Below the pieces are notes generated by a model that saw nothing but the letters and a program-made list of their open reading frames with translations, did not search any database and was not told the DNA's origin. From Pollutimonas sp963712655 (GTDB taxonomy: Bacteria; Pseudomonadota; Gammaproteobacteria; Burkholderiales; Burkholderiaceae_B), in the NCBI GenBank assembly GCA_963712655.1, contig CAVQIT010000006.1:124001-188000 (forward strand): DNA of 64,000 nt, in the 5' to 3' direction. Shown here piece by piece: positions 8,051-17,531 of this stretch (position 1 is its first letter; the number at the start of each line of letters is the position of its first letter). The position numbers and the translations under genes were made by a program.

Positions 8051-9279
8051 TGGGCAACAACGTAAAAAATGCGCTCATCGCCGCCTTCATGGCCGGCGTG
8101 ATCATTGCGCCTGTCTTTGGTTTGCAAATTGTCCGGCTAGGCATGCAAACCCATTTGGAACCCGAATGGGACATCATCGCGGCCGGCATGGCCATTGTGT
8201 TTGTATTCCAGCTTCTCGTCCGGCCCTTTTTTGCCCGGCTGTTCGCAAAAAAGGCGGTCAAGCGGGCCTTGCCTGTCCTGTCCGACTCGGCAAGGCGCGG
8301 CTTGATCATACTGTTGGTGGCCATCGCTGTGATCTTCCCGTTCTTTACCGGGCGGGCGCAGGTGGACATTGCCACGCTCGTGCTTATTTACATCATGCTG
8401 GGGCTGGGCCTGAACATTGTCGTGGGCTTCGCCGGGCTGCTCGACCTGGGCTTTGTCGGTTTCTATGCGGTAGGCGCTTATACCTATGCCTTGTTGTATC
8501 ACTGGGCGGGCTGGGGCTTCTGGCAGGCCTTGCCCCTGGCCGGGGCCATGTCGGCGCTGTTCGGCTTTGTGCTCGGCTTTCCGGTGCTGCGCCTGCGCGG
8601 CGATTACCTGGCTATCGTCACCCTGGGCTTCGGCGAAATCATTCGCTTGCTGCTCATCAACCTGTATTCCTTCACAGGCGGGCCCGACGGGATTTCCGGC
8701 ATTCCCAAGCCCTCGGTATTCGGTTTTCCCATGGTAAGGCGCGCCGCCGAAGGCCAGACCACATTCCATCAATTGGTCGGCTGGAATTTTTCCACTCAGG
8801 ACGTTATCGTTTATTTGTACTTGATGGCGCTGGGCCTGGCTCTGCTCGCCCTGTTCGTGTCCAACCGGGTCATACGCATGCCCATAGGACGCGCCTGGGA
8901 AGCCTTGCGCGAAGATGAAATCGCCTGCCGCTCGCTGGGGCTGAATCCAACGCGCATCAAGCTGTCGGCCTTCACCATGGGCGCCATGTTCGCGGGCCTG
9001 GGCGGGGCATTCTTTGCCGCCCGCCAAGGCCTGGTCAACCCCGAATCGTTTACTTTCATGGAGTCGGCCCTGATCCTGGCGATAGTCGTGCTGGGCGGCA
9101 TGGGTTCGCAGGTCGGCGTCATCCTGGCTGCCATCGTGCTTACAGTCGCCCCGGAAATCGCGCGCGAATTCGCCGAGTACCGGATGTTGATTTTTGGATT
9201 GGTGATGGTGTTGATGATGATGTGGCGTCCACAAGGGCTGTTGCCGGTTACGCGTCCTCATGTGGAGCTGAAAGCATGA
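8050..9279 (+). CDS. livM: Branched-chain amino acid ABC transporter permease LivM
   Basis: A 409-residue inner-membrane permease (family about 360-425). The start at 8050 (MGNNVKNALIAAFMAG) overlaps the livH stop as TAATG; the open frame continues far upstream in antisense-like non-coding sequence inside livH and that part is rejected. The conserved core is seen in GLGLNIVVGFAGLLDLGFVGFYAVGAY and GFGEIIRLLLINL, with the loop WEALREDEIACRSLGLNP that contacts the ATPase. It forms the channel with LivH. It ends with a 4-base overlap with livG. Confidence 0.93.
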   Translation: MGNNVKNALIAAFMAGVIIAPVFGLQIVRLGMQTHLEPEWDIIAAGMAIVFVFQLLVRPFFARLFAKKAVKRALPVLSDSARRGLIILLVAIAVIFPFFTGRAQVDIATLVLIYIMLGLGLNIVVGFAGLLDLGFVGFYAVGAYTYALLYHWAGWGFWQALPLAGAMSALFGFVLGFPVLRLRGDYLAIVTLGFGEIIRLLLINLYSFTGGPDGISGIPKPSVFGFPMVRRAAEGQTTFHQLVGWNFSTQDVIVYLYLMALGLALLALFVSNRVIRMPIGRAWEALREDEIACRSLGLNPTRIKLSAFTMGAMFAGLGGAFFAARQGLVNPESFTFMESALILAIVVLGGMGSQVGVILAAIVLTVAPEIAREFAEYRMLIFGLVMVLMMMWRPQGLLPVTRPHVELKA

Positions 9280-10043
9280 GCGGGGTATTGCTAGAGGTAT
9301 CCGGCCTGACCATGCGCTTTGGCGGCCTGCTGGCCGTCGATCAGGTTGCCTTCCAGGTGAAGCGCGACGAGGTCTTTGCCATTATCGGGCCCAATGGCGC
9401 CGGCAAGACGACCGTGTTCAACTGCGTCGGCGGTTTCTACAAGCCCTCGTCGGGGGCCATCCTGATGGACGGCAAGCCTATCAATGGGTTGCCCAGCCAC
9501 AAGGTCGCCCAGCAAGGCCTAGTGCGCACTTTCCAGAACGTGCGTTTGTTCAAGAACCTTACCGTGCTTGAAAACTTGCTGGTGGCGCAGCATACGCATA
9601 TCCAGACAGGGCTGCTGCAAGGCTTGTTCAAGCTGCCGTCCTATCGCAAGTCGGAAGACGAAGCGCTGCGGCGGGCCGGCGACTGGCTGGACTTCATGGA
9701 CATCCGGCAGTTCGCCAACCGCGAAGCGGGCAATCTCGCCTACGGCCATCAACGCCGCCTGGAGATCGCGCGCTGCATGATTACAAAGCCGCGCCTGCTG
9801 ATGCTGGACGAACCCGCCGCCGGCCTTAACCCACAAGAAAAACGCGATCTTCAACTGCTCATCGATCGCTTGCGGAAAGAATTCGATGTGGCGGTATTGC
9901 TGATCGAGCACGATATGAGCCTGGTCATGGGCGTATCGGATCGCATCATGGTAATGGAACACGGCAAGCCCATTACCACTGGCCTGCCTGCGGACGTTCG
10001 TGTCGACCCCCGCGTCATCAAAGCTTATCTGGGGGAAGAATAA
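9276..10043 (+). CDS. livG: Branched-chain amino acid ABC transporter ATPase LivG
   Basis: A 255-residue cytoplasmic ATPase. The start at 9276 (MSGVLLEVSGLTMRFGG) overlaps the livM stop by 4 bases; upstream in-frame codons belong to the livM region. Walker A is GPNGAGKTT, the signature region reads LAYGHQRRLEIA, and Walker B is LLMLDEPAAGLNP, followed by the switch histidine in LIEHDM. LivG proteins normally have the Y-G-x-Q variant of the signature, as here. Together with LivF it powers the LivHM channel. Confidence 0.94.
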   Translation: MSGVLLEVSGLTMRFGGLLAVDQVAFQVKRDEVFAIIGPNGAGKTTVFNCVGGFYKPSSGAILMDGKPINGLPSHKVAQQGLVRTFQNVRLFKNLTVLENLLVAQHTHIQTGLLQGLFKLPSYRKSEDEALRRAGDWLDFMDIRQFANREAGNLAYGHQRRLEIARCMITKPRLLMLDEPAAGLNPQEKRDLQLLIDRLRKEFDVAVLLIEHDMSLVMGVSDRIMVMEHGKPITTGLPADVRVDPRVIKAYLGEE

Positions 10044-10745
10044 GTGCTCAAGCTCCAAAACGTAAGTACCTACTATGGCGCCATTCAAGCGCTCAACGAC
10101 GTCTCTGTCGAAGTCAACAAGGGGGAAATCGTTACCCTGATCGGCGCCAACGGCGCGGGCAAGACCACGTTGCTCATGACGGTTTGCGGCTCGCCGCAAG
10201 CCCGCAGCGGCACGGTATCGTTCGAAGGCCAGGACATCACGCAAGACCATACGCATACCATCATGCGCCGGGGCATCGCCATTTCCCCGGAAGGGCGGCG
10301 CGTCTTTCCCGACCTTACCGTGGTTGAAAACCTTAAGATGGGCGGTTTTTTCCTGAACTCGCGCGAAATCGACGAAGGCCTGGACCATGTCTATGACTTG
10401 TTCCCGCGCCTGAAAGAGCGGGCCAATCAACGGGCCGGAACCATGTCCGGCGGCGAGCAGCAAATGTTGGCCATCGGACGGGCTCTCATGACCAAGCCCA
10501 AATTGCTGCTGCTCGACGAGCCTACCCTGGGCCTGGCGCCGCTTATCATTACGCAAATCTTCGAAATCATCCGGACCATACGCGAACAAGGCGTCACGGT
10601 ATTTCTGGTCGAGCAGAATGCCAACAAGGCATTGCAAGTGGCCGATCGCGGCTATGTGCTGGAAACCGGCAAGGTTGTGCTGGCCGACACCGGCGCCAAC
10701 CTGTTGGTCAATGATCAGGTGCGCAAGGCCTATCTGGGTGCCTAG
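10044..10745 (+). CDS. livF: Branched-chain amino acid ABC transporter ATPase LivF
   Basis: A 233-residue cytoplasmic ATPase beginning with GTG directly after the livG stop. Walker A is GANGAGKTT, the signature is MSGGEQQMLAIGRAL, Walker B is LLLLDEPTLGLAP, and the LivF-typical IVEN/LVEQNA switch region is present. Length matches E. coli LivF (237). It is the last gene of the liv operon and is followed within 60 bases by a strong terminator. Confidence 0.95.
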   Translation: MLKLQNVSTYYGAIQALNDVSVEVNKGEIVTLIGANGAGKTTLLMTVCGSPQARSGTVSFEGQDITQDHTHTIMRRGIAISPEGRRVFPDLTVVENLKMGGFFLNSREIDEGLDHVYDLFPRLKERANQRAGTMSGGEQQMLAIGRALMTKPKLLLLDEPTLGLAPLIITQIFEIIRTIREQGVTVFLVEQNANKALQVADRGYVLETGKVVLADTGANLLVNDQVRKAYLGA

Positions 10746-10791
10746 CGTCCGAACTCTGTTCGGCGCGCGGTAATCGCGGCAAGCATGCGGG

Positions 10792-10830
10792 AAGGATAGG
10801 CGCCTTGTTCAGGCGCCTATCCTTTTTTTA
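10792..10830 (+). terminator. Rho-independent terminator of the liv operon
   Basis: A perfect 13-bp stem (10792-10804 with 10812-10824) with a 7-base loop runs into seven T residues on the plus strand. It lies between the convergent livF and glutathione S-transferase genes and overlaps the stop codon of the latter. Confidence 0.9.
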
Positions 10831-11436
10831 CGACAGGCCTTGCGCCTTGAGCGCGGCCTGAACTCCGGCATCGGCTTGCATGCGGGTAAAAAACGCCTGA
10901 AGGTTTTTCATGCCGCCGAGATCGACGTTCTTGCTGTTGGCCCAGCGCATGACCGTATACAGATAAGGATCGACGATAGAGCGCACGCCGGTGACCCATT
11001 GCTTGCTTTCCAATTGCTTGTCGACAATCGCGAACATCTGGATCAGTTTGCTGGCGGTCTTGGCGATCATTTCTTGCTGGAAATCAACGTTGTCGGTGTA
11101 ATAGCCGGCGGAGAATATCGTGCTGAATGTACGATGAATATCGGCATTGCAAAAGCCCAGCCAGCGGCGCGTCTCGGCGCGTGCGCGCAAGGTGTCGGGA
11201 AGCAGGCCCGCTTCGGGGCTTTGCTCGGCCAGGTATTCCAGAATGGCGCTGCCCTGAGTCAGGGTGAAGTCCCCATCGACCAGAACCGGCACGGCGCCCA
11301 TGGGGTTCAGGGCCAGGTAGGGCGGCTGTTTCAGTTCGTCGCGGCCGACAAGCTGGATTTCGTATGGCTTGCCTATCCATTCCAGGACGATATGCGAAGC
11401 CAGGGGGCAGGCGCCGGGTAAATAATATAACTTCAT
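10828..11436 (-). CDS. Glutathione S-transferase, beta class
   Basis: A 202-residue cytosolic protein. The N-terminal thioredoxin-like domain opens MKLYYLPGACPLASHI, with the cysteine at position 10 that is typical of bacterial beta-class GSTs, and the glutathione-binding loop NPMGAVPVLVDGDFTLTQGSAILEYLAE. The C-terminal helical domain contains the family N-capping region SIVDPYLYTVMRW. It conjugates or reduces electrophiles with glutathione; the substrate is unknown. It is a single gene, convergent with livF, and lies 63 bases downstream of the S9 peptidase gene on the same strand. Confidence 0.88.
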   Translation of the reverse strand: MKLYYLPGACPLASHIVLEWIGKPYEIQLVGRDELKQPPYLALNPMGAVPVLVDGDFTLTQGSAILEYLAEQSPEAGLLPDTLRARAETRRWLGFCNADIHRTFSTIFSAGYYTDNVDFQQEMIAKTASKLIQMFAIVDKQLESKQWVTGVRSIVDPYLYTVMRWANSKNVDLGGMKNLQAFFTRMQADAGVQAALKAQGLS

Positions 11437-11499
11437 TGCTGCGATCTCCGTGAAAAGTGTCTTGCGTAATGGGTAAAGCCTGCAGACGGCGGGCCATGG

Positions 11500-13410
11500 T
11501 CAGGGATTCAGGTGCCGCTCCAGGAAAGTTTCCATGCCTTCATAGAATTCGAATTTGTTCTCATCGTTGTGGAAGCCGTGGCCTTCATTATCCTTGACCA
11601 TGTATTCCACGTCCACGCCGCGCGCGCGCAGCGCCACCACCATTTGATCGCTTTCGTCTTTGTTGACGCGCGGATCATGCGCGCCTTGCGCGATAAACAA
11701 TGGCGCCCTGATATTGCCTGCGTTCAAGGCCGGAGACGTCGCCACCAACCGTTCGCGATCGGCGACCGGGTCGCCCACCATGCTGTGCATTTTCGCCAAC
11801 ATGGGTTTCCAGTATGGCGGGATCGTGTTCATGAAGGTCAGCAGATTGGACACCCCCACATAATCCACCGCCGCCGCATAAAGGTCTGGCGTATAGGCAA
11901 TGCCGGCCAGGGTCGCGTAGCCGCCATAGCTTCCGCCATAAATGGCGATGCGGCGGGGATCGGCAATGCCTTGCCCGATCAGCCATTGGACGCCGTCGCT
12001 GATATCGTCCTGCATGCCCAGCCCCCATTGGCCGAAGCCGGCTTCCCAGAAATCCCGCCCATATCCTGTTGAACCGCGGAAATTCATCTGCAAAACGCAG
12101 TAGCCGCGATTGGCCAGGAATTGGGCCTCCGGATTGAAGCCCCAGCCGTCGCGCAACCACGGCCCGCCATGCGGATTGATGATGCACGGCAGATTCTCGG
12201 GGCTGCGGCCGACGGGCAGTGTCAGGTAGCCGTGTATGGTCAGCCCATCGCGCGATTGATATTGGACAGGCAGCAAGGGCGCCATATCCTGTTCGGGCAG
12301 CTTGGGGTTGATATCGGCCAGTTTGTCCAGGGTATTGCTGGCCGCGTCGTAAATATAGCGGCTGCCGGGCGTGCGGTCGTTGTAGGCCGCAACAATGTAT
12401 TTGGTTTCGTCGCGTGTGCCGCTTTGCAGGGAAATTTCGTAGCCGGGAAGTTTTTGCGCCACATCGGCATGTAGCTGTCTGCTGACGTTGTCAAAGAAGT
12501 GGTATTTCGGTTTATCGGTCTGGTAGATCGCCAGGGTCGGCACCTGGCGCAGGCGCGAATAGCCGGCGCCATCCAGATCGGCGCCGGCTACCTCAAAAAC
12601 CAATTGCTCGAGTTCCGGTTGCGCCGGATCGATGATGACCAGCGCCAGGCAGTCGCGTCCACGATTGCTCAATGCATAAAAGCGCTGATTGTCGAAGGTA
12701 AAGAATTCGGGGCTGACCGTGGTGCGAAAATCGGTGGTGATAATCGGCCTGAAGTCTTCGGACTCGGTATCGCGGTATAGCAGAGTGCTGTGCAGCCCGT
12801 CGCTGGCAATGCCCGCGCGCACCCGGCCTTTATGGTCGGTCTGCCAGCCGATGATATCGCCGGGGTTTTCGGCGACCAGCGTCAGGACGCCGGTATGGAT
12901 GTCGGCGCGATAGACGTCGAACACTTCGGGATTGCGCCGATTGTGGCTGATGAGTATGTGGTCTGGATCGTCCTGCAGATCGTCCTCGATGCTGGCGCGC
13001 ACTCCCGGAAACGGCGTCAGGTCGGTCAGCTTGCCGCTGCCGGCGTCGACGGCCAGCACATGGAAATTTTCGTCGCCGTTCAGGTCTTTTTCGTAAATGA
13101 CGGTATTCGAGCCTTTCCAGAAGTATTGACTGATATCGCGCTCGCTTTCCTGTGTCAGCCGGCGCGGCTGTCCAACAGGGGTGCTGCCTTGCAGCGCTTG
13201 CACAAATACATTCATGCGTGCTACCTGCCCGTTTATGCCGGCGGGCTGCATGAAGCCCAGCATGGCGCCGTCGTCCGACAACCGGAAGAAGCCGCGTTCG
13301 GGGTTGCGGAAAAAATCCTGCACGGGATAGATTTCAGGCGGACGGCTTGCGCCGTTGGTATCGCCGGCCAGGGGATGGGCGGGCATGCGGGCTGGTCGCT
13401 CTGTGGACAT
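11500..13410 (-). CDS. S9 family serine peptidase (acylaminoacyl/dipeptidyl peptidase type)
   Basis: A 636-residue protein with an N-terminal beta-propeller (about 50-370) and a C-terminal alpha/beta hydrolase domain (about 390-636). The nucleophile motif is GGSYGGYA (Ser494), with Asp579 in GAHDPRV and His611 in NEGHGFH, a complete and correctly spaced catalytic triad. The N terminus shows no export signal, so it should be cytoplasmic and degrade peptides of limited size. The start at 13410 has an AGGA site 9 bases upstream. It is transcribed alone or with the downstream GST gene and is divergent from the hydroxypyruvate reductase gene. Confidence 0.88.
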   Translation of the reverse strand: MSTERPARMPAHPLAGDTNGASRPPEIYPVQDFFRNPERGFFRLSDDGAMLGFMQPAGINGQVARMNVFVQALQGSTPVGQPRRLTQESERDISQYFWKGSNTVIYEKDLNGDENFHVLAVDAGSGKLTDLTPFPGVRASIEDDLQDDPDHILISHNRRNPEVFDVYRADIHTGVLTLVAENPGDIIGWQTDHKGRVRAGIASDGLHSTLLYRDTESEDFRPIITTDFRTTVSPEFFTFDNQRFYALSNRGRDCLALVIIDPAQPELEQLVFEVAGADLDGAGYSRLRQVPTLAIYQTDKPKYHFFDNVSRQLHADVAQKLPGYEISLQSGTRDETKYIVAAYNDRTPGSRYIYDAASNTLDKLADINPKLPEQDMAPLLPVQYQSRDGLTIHGYLTLPVGRSPENLPCIINPHGGPWLRDGWGFNPEAQFLANRGYCVLQMNFRGSTGYGRDFWEAGFGQWGLGMQDDISDGVQWLIGQGIADPRRIAIYGGSYGGYATLAGIAYTPDLYAAAVDYVGVSNLLTFMNTIPPYWKPMLAKMHSMVGDPVADRERLVATSPALNAGNIRAPLFIAQGAHDPRVNKDESDQMVVALRARGVDVEYMVKDNEGHGFHNDENKFEFYEGMETFLERHLNP

Positions 13411-13556
13411 ATGCGGAAATCCTGTGTTGCGGACGATTCCCGGCAGGCGCTGGATACGTGTACGCAGGCATGCGCATCGCCGGGAAAAATCCTATTACTA
13501 TATAGGATAGGCTGGTTTGCTGTGCCGGCCGTTACGTATTCAAGAAAGGATATCCA

Positions 13557-14534
13557 ATGGCCGAGCGCCCCCTGCAAGTTGTTTTTCTGGACCGGGAAAC
13601 CATTTCTCCGCAAACCGTTCTGCGGCCTTTGCCGTTCGAGCATGATCTGAAGGTTTATGGGCGCACCAGCCGGGATCAAGTCGCTGAACGTATCGCGGAT
13701 GCCAATATCGTCATTACCAACAAAGTGCCTGTGCGCCAGGAAGCGCTGGAACAGGCGCCCAGGCTGAAGATGATCGCCGTGGCGGCCACCGGCAGCGACA
13801 ATATAGATTTGGCCGTGTGCGCCGCCCGGGGCATTGTCGTATCGAACATACGCGGTTATGCCATCCATACTGTGCCCGAGCATGTCTTCGCACTGATTTT
13901 TTCCTTGCGCCGCAGCATCGTGGCCTATCGTGAATCGGTCAAGGCGGGGCGCTGGTACGATGCCCAGCAATTTTGCTATTTCGATTATCCCATCAAGGAT
14001 CTGGCCGGATCGACCTTGGGCATCGTGGGCGAGGGCACGCTGGGCCAGGCGGTGGCCGCTATTGGCCGGGCCCTGGGAATGCGCGTCTTGTTCGCCGCGC
14101 GCAAAGGGGCTCAAAAGGCCGGCAGCCTGTATACGCCTTTCGAGCAATTGCTGGCGAAAAGCGATGTCATCACGCTGCACTGTCCGCTTAACGAGCAGAC
14201 TCGCGACCTGATCGGCGCGCCGGAGTTCGCATTGATGAAACGCAAGCCGATATTGATCAACACCGCCAGGGGCGGGCTGGTCAACGAGGCGGCTTTGGCG
14301 CAGGCCTTGCGCAGCGGCCAGCTTGGCGGCGCGGGCTTCGACGTGACAGTGCCCGAGCCGCCCGCCAACGACCATCCTTTGCTCCAGTTGCTCGATATGC
14401 CCAATTTCATTCTTACCCCGCATGTGGCCTGGGCCAGCGAAGAAGCGGTGCAGGGGCTGGCGGATCAGCTTATCGACAATATCGAGGCTTATTACCGGGG
14501 CTCTCCGCGCAACGTTACCGCGTCCCCACTGTAG
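13557..14534 (+). CDS. D-2-hydroxyacid dehydrogenase (glycerate dehydrogenase/hydroxypyruvate reductase)
   Basis: A 325-residue NAD(P)-dependent oxidoreductase. The nucleotide-binding motif is GIVGEGTLGQAVA (about 156-168) and the catalytic triad of the family is present as Arg238 (INTARGG), Glu267 (VPEPP) and His289 (TPHVAWAS). It most resembles HprA-type glycerate dehydrogenases, which reduce hydroxypyruvate to D-glycerate. The glycerate kinase gene 52 bases downstream supports this substrate. It is the first gene of a three-gene plus-strand operon and is divergent from the S9 peptidase gene. Confidence 0.85.
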   Translation: MAERPLQVVFLDRETISPQTVLRPLPFEHDLKVYGRTSRDQVAERIADANIVITNKVPVRQEALEQAPRLKMIAVAATGSDNIDLAVCAARGIVVSNIRGYAIHTVPEHVFALIFSLRRSIVAYRESVKAGRWYDAQQFCYFDYPIKDLAGSTLGIVGEGTLGQAVAAIGRALGMRVLFAARKGAQKAGSLYTPFEQLLAKSDVITLHCPLNEQTRDLIGAPEFALMKRKPILINTARGGLVNEAALAQALRSGQLGGAGFDVTVPEPPANDHPLLQLLDMPNFILTPHVAWASEEAVQGLADQLIDNIEAYYRGSPRNVTASPL

Positions 14535-14586
14535 CTCCGGGAAATGTCCGGCTTATCCAAAAATTTGCGTTTCAAGGTTGTTCACT

Positions 14587-15762
14587 ATGCGTGTCGTGAT
14601 TGCGCCAGACTCCTTCAAAGAAAGTTTAAGCGCCTGGGGCGTGGCCCAGGCAATCGCCAATGGCGTGCGCGATGTCCTGCCGGATGCCGATATTGTGTGC
14701 GTGCCCATGGCCGATGGTGGCGAAGGTTCGCTGGATGCGGTCCTGGCCGCCACCTCCGGCGAGCGGCGCCGGGCGCCCGTGCAAAACGCCAATGACCAAA
14801 TCTGCGAGGCAAGCTGGGGCTGGCTGGGCCAGGGCAGGGCATTCATAGAAATGGCCGCCGCGGCCGGGCTGGAACAGATTCCGCCGGCGCAACGCAAACC
14901 CTTGCAGGCGACCAGTTATGGGGTAGGCCAGCTGATAGTGCAGGCCCTGGATGCCGGCGCGCGCCACATCGTGCTCGGTCTTGGCGGCAGCGCCAGCAAC
15001 GACGCGGGCGCCGGTCTGTTGCAAGCGCTGGGCGCGCGCCTGCTTGACGATAAGGGCAATGAATTGCCTTTGGGCGGCGCCGCCTTGCGGCAACTGGCCC
15101 GGATATCGCTGGACGGGCTGGACGCACGTCTGCAAGACACCAGTTTCGAGATCGCCGTCGACGTAGACAACCCTTTGTGCGGGCCTCGGGGCGCCTCGGC
15201 GATATTCGGACCGCAAAAGGGTGCTTCGGCCGAGGATGTGGCGACATTGGATGCGGCGCTGGCGCATTTCGCAAAAATTTGCGCCGGCCAATTCCACAAA
15301 GACGAGCAAAACCTGCCGGGCATGGGCGCCGCCGGAGGCCTGGGCTTTGCGGTCAAGACCTGTTTCGACGCCAGCTTCAGGCCGGGCGTCGAGCTTATCG
15401 CCGAACTCTCCGGCCTGGCCGGCGCCATGCGGGGGGCTGATCTGGTGTTCACCGGCGAAGGCCGCATGGATGCGCAGACCTTGCTGGGTAAAACGCCAGC
15501 GGGGGTGGCCAACTATGCGCGTCGCAGCGCCATTCCGGTTATCGCCATTGTGGGTTCCCTGGGCGAGGGATACGAGGCGCTGTATGAAGCCGGCATTACG
15601 GCCGCTTTCAGTTTGGCCCCCGGGCCGCTTACCCTGGAGCAGGCGTGCGCCGATGCGCCCGGCTATCTGCGCCAGCGCGCCGGCGACTGCACTCGTCTGT
15701 GGCTGGCCGGCCGGCGGGCTGCCGCCCTGGGCGCAACCGCGACGGAAGCACGTCATCCATGA
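14587..15762 (+). CDS. Glycerate kinase (GlxK/GarK family)
   Basis: A 391-residue cytoplasmic kinase that phosphorylates D-glycerate, by family to 2-phosphoglycerate, feeding lower glycolysis. The start at 14587 gives the conserved opening MRVVIAPDSFKESLSA; the frame extends upstream inside the preceding gene and that part is not coding. Other family signatures are MADGGEGSLDAV, GLGGSASNDAGAGLLQALGA and FTGEGRMDAQTLLGKTP. It follows the hydroxypyruvate reductase and overlaps the next gene by 4 bases. Confidence 0.93.
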   Translation: MRVVIAPDSFKESLSAWGVAQAIANGVRDVLPDADIVCVPMADGGEGSLDAVLAATSGERRRAPVQNANDQICEASWGWLGQGRAFIEMAAAAGLEQIPPAQRKPLQATSYGVGQLIVQALDAGARHIVLGLGGSASNDAGAGLLQALGARLLDDKGNELPLGGAALRQLARISLDGLDARLQDTSFEIAVDVDNPLCGPRGASAIFGPQKGASAEDVATLDAALAHFAKICAGQFHKDEQNLPGMGAAGGLGFAVKTCFDASFRPGVELIAELSGLAGAMRGADLVFTGEGRMDAQTLLGKTPAGVANYARRSAIPVIAIVGSLGEGYEALYEAGITAAFSLAPGPLTLEQACADAPGYLRQRAGDCTRLWLAGRRAAALGATATEARHP

Positions 15763-16544
15763 ATACGAATAGCTGCCTCGCGCCCGATTTCTCGTTAAAA
15801 GGCAAGCTGGCCCTGATTAGCGGTTCCACCCAAGGGCTGGGGCTGGCGATTGCCAAGGCATACGCCGCCAGCGGCGCCAGCGTTGTCGTCAACGGGCGCC
15901 AAGCTGAACGGGTCGCGCAAGTGGTAAGCAGCCTGGCCGGACAAGGCTACGGCGCGCATGCCTATGTGCAGGACATAAGCCGCCTGACCGAACTGGAAGC
16001 GTCGTACGGACAGTTATGCCAGGACATCGGCACGCCCGATATTCTCGTCAACAATGTCGGCATCCGCATACGCAAGCCGCTGGCGCATGCGACGCTGGAA
16101 GAAATCATCGAATTGATCAATGTGGATTTGATCGCGGCGGTCCAGTTGTCCAAATTGGCCGCCGGCGCGATGGCTCGCAGGCAAATCAAGGGCCGTCTCA
16201 TTACCCTGACGTCCATCGCCGGCGAATTGGCCCGGCCGGGCGATGCCATTTATCCCATCGCCAAGCAAGGGCTGAGCGGCATGATACGGGCCTTGGCGGT
16301 CGAGTACGGCCGTTGCGGCATTACCAGCAACGGCATTGCGCCCGGCACTTTCGCTACCGAAACCAACGCCAGCCTGGCCAATGATCCGGTCAACGGCCCG
16401 GCTGTACTGGGCCGCAATCCGCTGGAGCGTTGGGCGCGGCCCGATGAAATCGCCGGCGCGGCGGTTTTTCTGGCCTCACCCAGCGCCTCGTATGTGAATG
16501 GCCATATTCTTGTGGTGGACGGCGGGTTTTCGGTCACGTTCTAA
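15759..16544 (+). CDS. Short-chain dehydrogenase/reductase (gluconate 5-dehydrogenase-like)
   Basis: A 261-residue classical SDR. The start at 15759 (MNTNSCLAPDFSLKGK) overlaps the glycerate kinase stop by 4 bases; the longer upstream frame is rejected. The cofactor motif is GSTQGLGLA, followed by the NNVG motif, the catalytic serine in LTSIAGE and YPIAK as the Tyr-Lys pair. The opening FSLKGKLALISGSTQGLG and the GWxRPDEIAGAAVFLAS region are typical of gluconate/2-keto-gluconate dehydrogenases. In this operon it may oxidise or reduce a sugar acid that is routed to hydroxypyruvate; the exact substrate is an inference. Confidence 0.8.
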   Translation: MNTNSCLAPDFSLKGKLALISGSTQGLGLAIAKAYAASGASVVVNGRQAERVAQVVSSLAGQGYGAHAYVQDISRLTELEASYGQLCQDIGTPDILVNNVGIRIRKPLAHATLEEIIELINVDLIAAVQLSKLAAGAMARRQIKGRLITLTSIAGELARPGDAIYPIAKQGLSGMIRALAVEYGRCGITSNGIAPGTFATETNASLANDPVNGPAVLGRNPLERWARPDEIAGAAVFLASPSASYVNGHILVVDGGFSVTF

Positions 16545-16562
16545 ACACGCAAACCCCGGGGG

Positions 16563-17507
16563 TCAGGCGTTCTGCCTGCTGATCCGGTCCACGGCAAGCT
16601 CACCCTTCAAGTGTTCGACAAAGGACTTGACCGCGCGCGGCACATACGCGCTATAGGGCCGAATGGCATAGATGGCGTCGCCAAATACGCCTACCGGCTT
16701 CCAGTCGGGCAGCAGCTGCGCCAGGCGCCCGGCGTCGACATCGTCCTGGGCGGTGAAATCGGGCAGCAGGGCTATGCCTTGGCCGGCAATTACCAGCTCG
16801 CGCAAGGCTTCGCTGTTGTTGGCGCAGAAATTTCCGCTGATAGGCACGCTGTGGTGCTCGCTTTCATTACTGGCCGGCGCAAAGCTCCAGACCGGCGAGG
16901 CCGCCGAGCGCAGGTAGTACAGGCAGTTATGGCTGGACAGATCGTCCGGCGTCGCGGGAACGCCATGTTTTTCCAGGTAGGCGGGCGCGGCCGCCAGCAA
17001 CGTACGCGAGGGGCGCAGCAGCCAGGCGACATGGGTTTCGGGAACATTACTGGTATGGCGTATGGCCAGGTCGAAGCCTTCCTGCGCCAGCGAGCTTATG
17101 CGGTCGGAGAGCTCGATTTCGATCCGGATCTGCGGGCAGGCCTGTAGAAATTTGCCGATCAGCGGGGCGATTTTCTGCCGTCCCAGTGCGACCGGCGCGG
17201 TGACGCGCACCACGCCCCGAGGCAGTTCAGACAGATCGCGGATATTGTCGAACCCTTGCTCGATCGCTATGAATGCCTGCCGTGTGCTGTCGACCAAGGC
17301 TTGGCCGGCGTCCGTCAAGCGCACGCTGCGCGTGGTGCGCGCCACCAGCGCCACGCCCGAGACTTGTTCAAGTTCGGCAATGCGTTGGCTGACCGCGCCT
17401 TTGCTGACACCGAGGCGTTTCGCCGCCGAGGTATAGCTGCCGGTAGCGCCCAGCATGCTTAGCCAATAGATGTGCGACCACAGCAATTCTTTTGTGCGCT
17501 CTTTCAT
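16563..17507 (-). CDS. LysR-family transcriptional regulator
   Basis: A 314-residue DNA-binding regulator. The N-terminal winged helix (about 10-70) reads AAKRLGVSKGAVSQRIAELE, followed by the linker helix and a substrate-binding effector domain (about 95-300). It ends convergently with the SDR gene and is divergent from the methylmalonate-semialdehyde dehydrogenase gene, which is the likely target together with itself. An inverted repeat lies in the shared 124-base promoter region. The effector is unknown. Confidence 0.88.
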   Translation of the reverse strand: MKERTKELLWSHIYWLSMLGATGSYTSAAKRLGVSKGAVSQRIAELEQVSGVALVARTTRSVRLTDAGQALVDSTRQAFIAIEQGFDNIRDLSELPRGVVRVTAPVALGRQKIAPLIGKFLQACPQIRIEIELSDRISSLAQEGFDLAIRHTSNVPETHVAWLLRPSRTLLAAAPAYLEKHGVPATPDDLSSHNCLYYLRSAASPVWSFAPASNESEHHSVPISGNFCANNSEALRELVIAGQGIALLPDFTAQDDVDAGRLAQLLPDWKPVGVFGDAIYAIRPYSAYVPRAVKSFVEHLKGELAVDRISRQNA

Positions 17508-17531
17508 GGTTTGCCGTTATGGAAAGGTGGA

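Noticed and set aside
8137..9261. A 374-codon minus-strand open frame across livM
   Set aside because: Gln/His-rich antisense shadow of a membrane protein gene; livM motifs on the plus strand are unambiguous.
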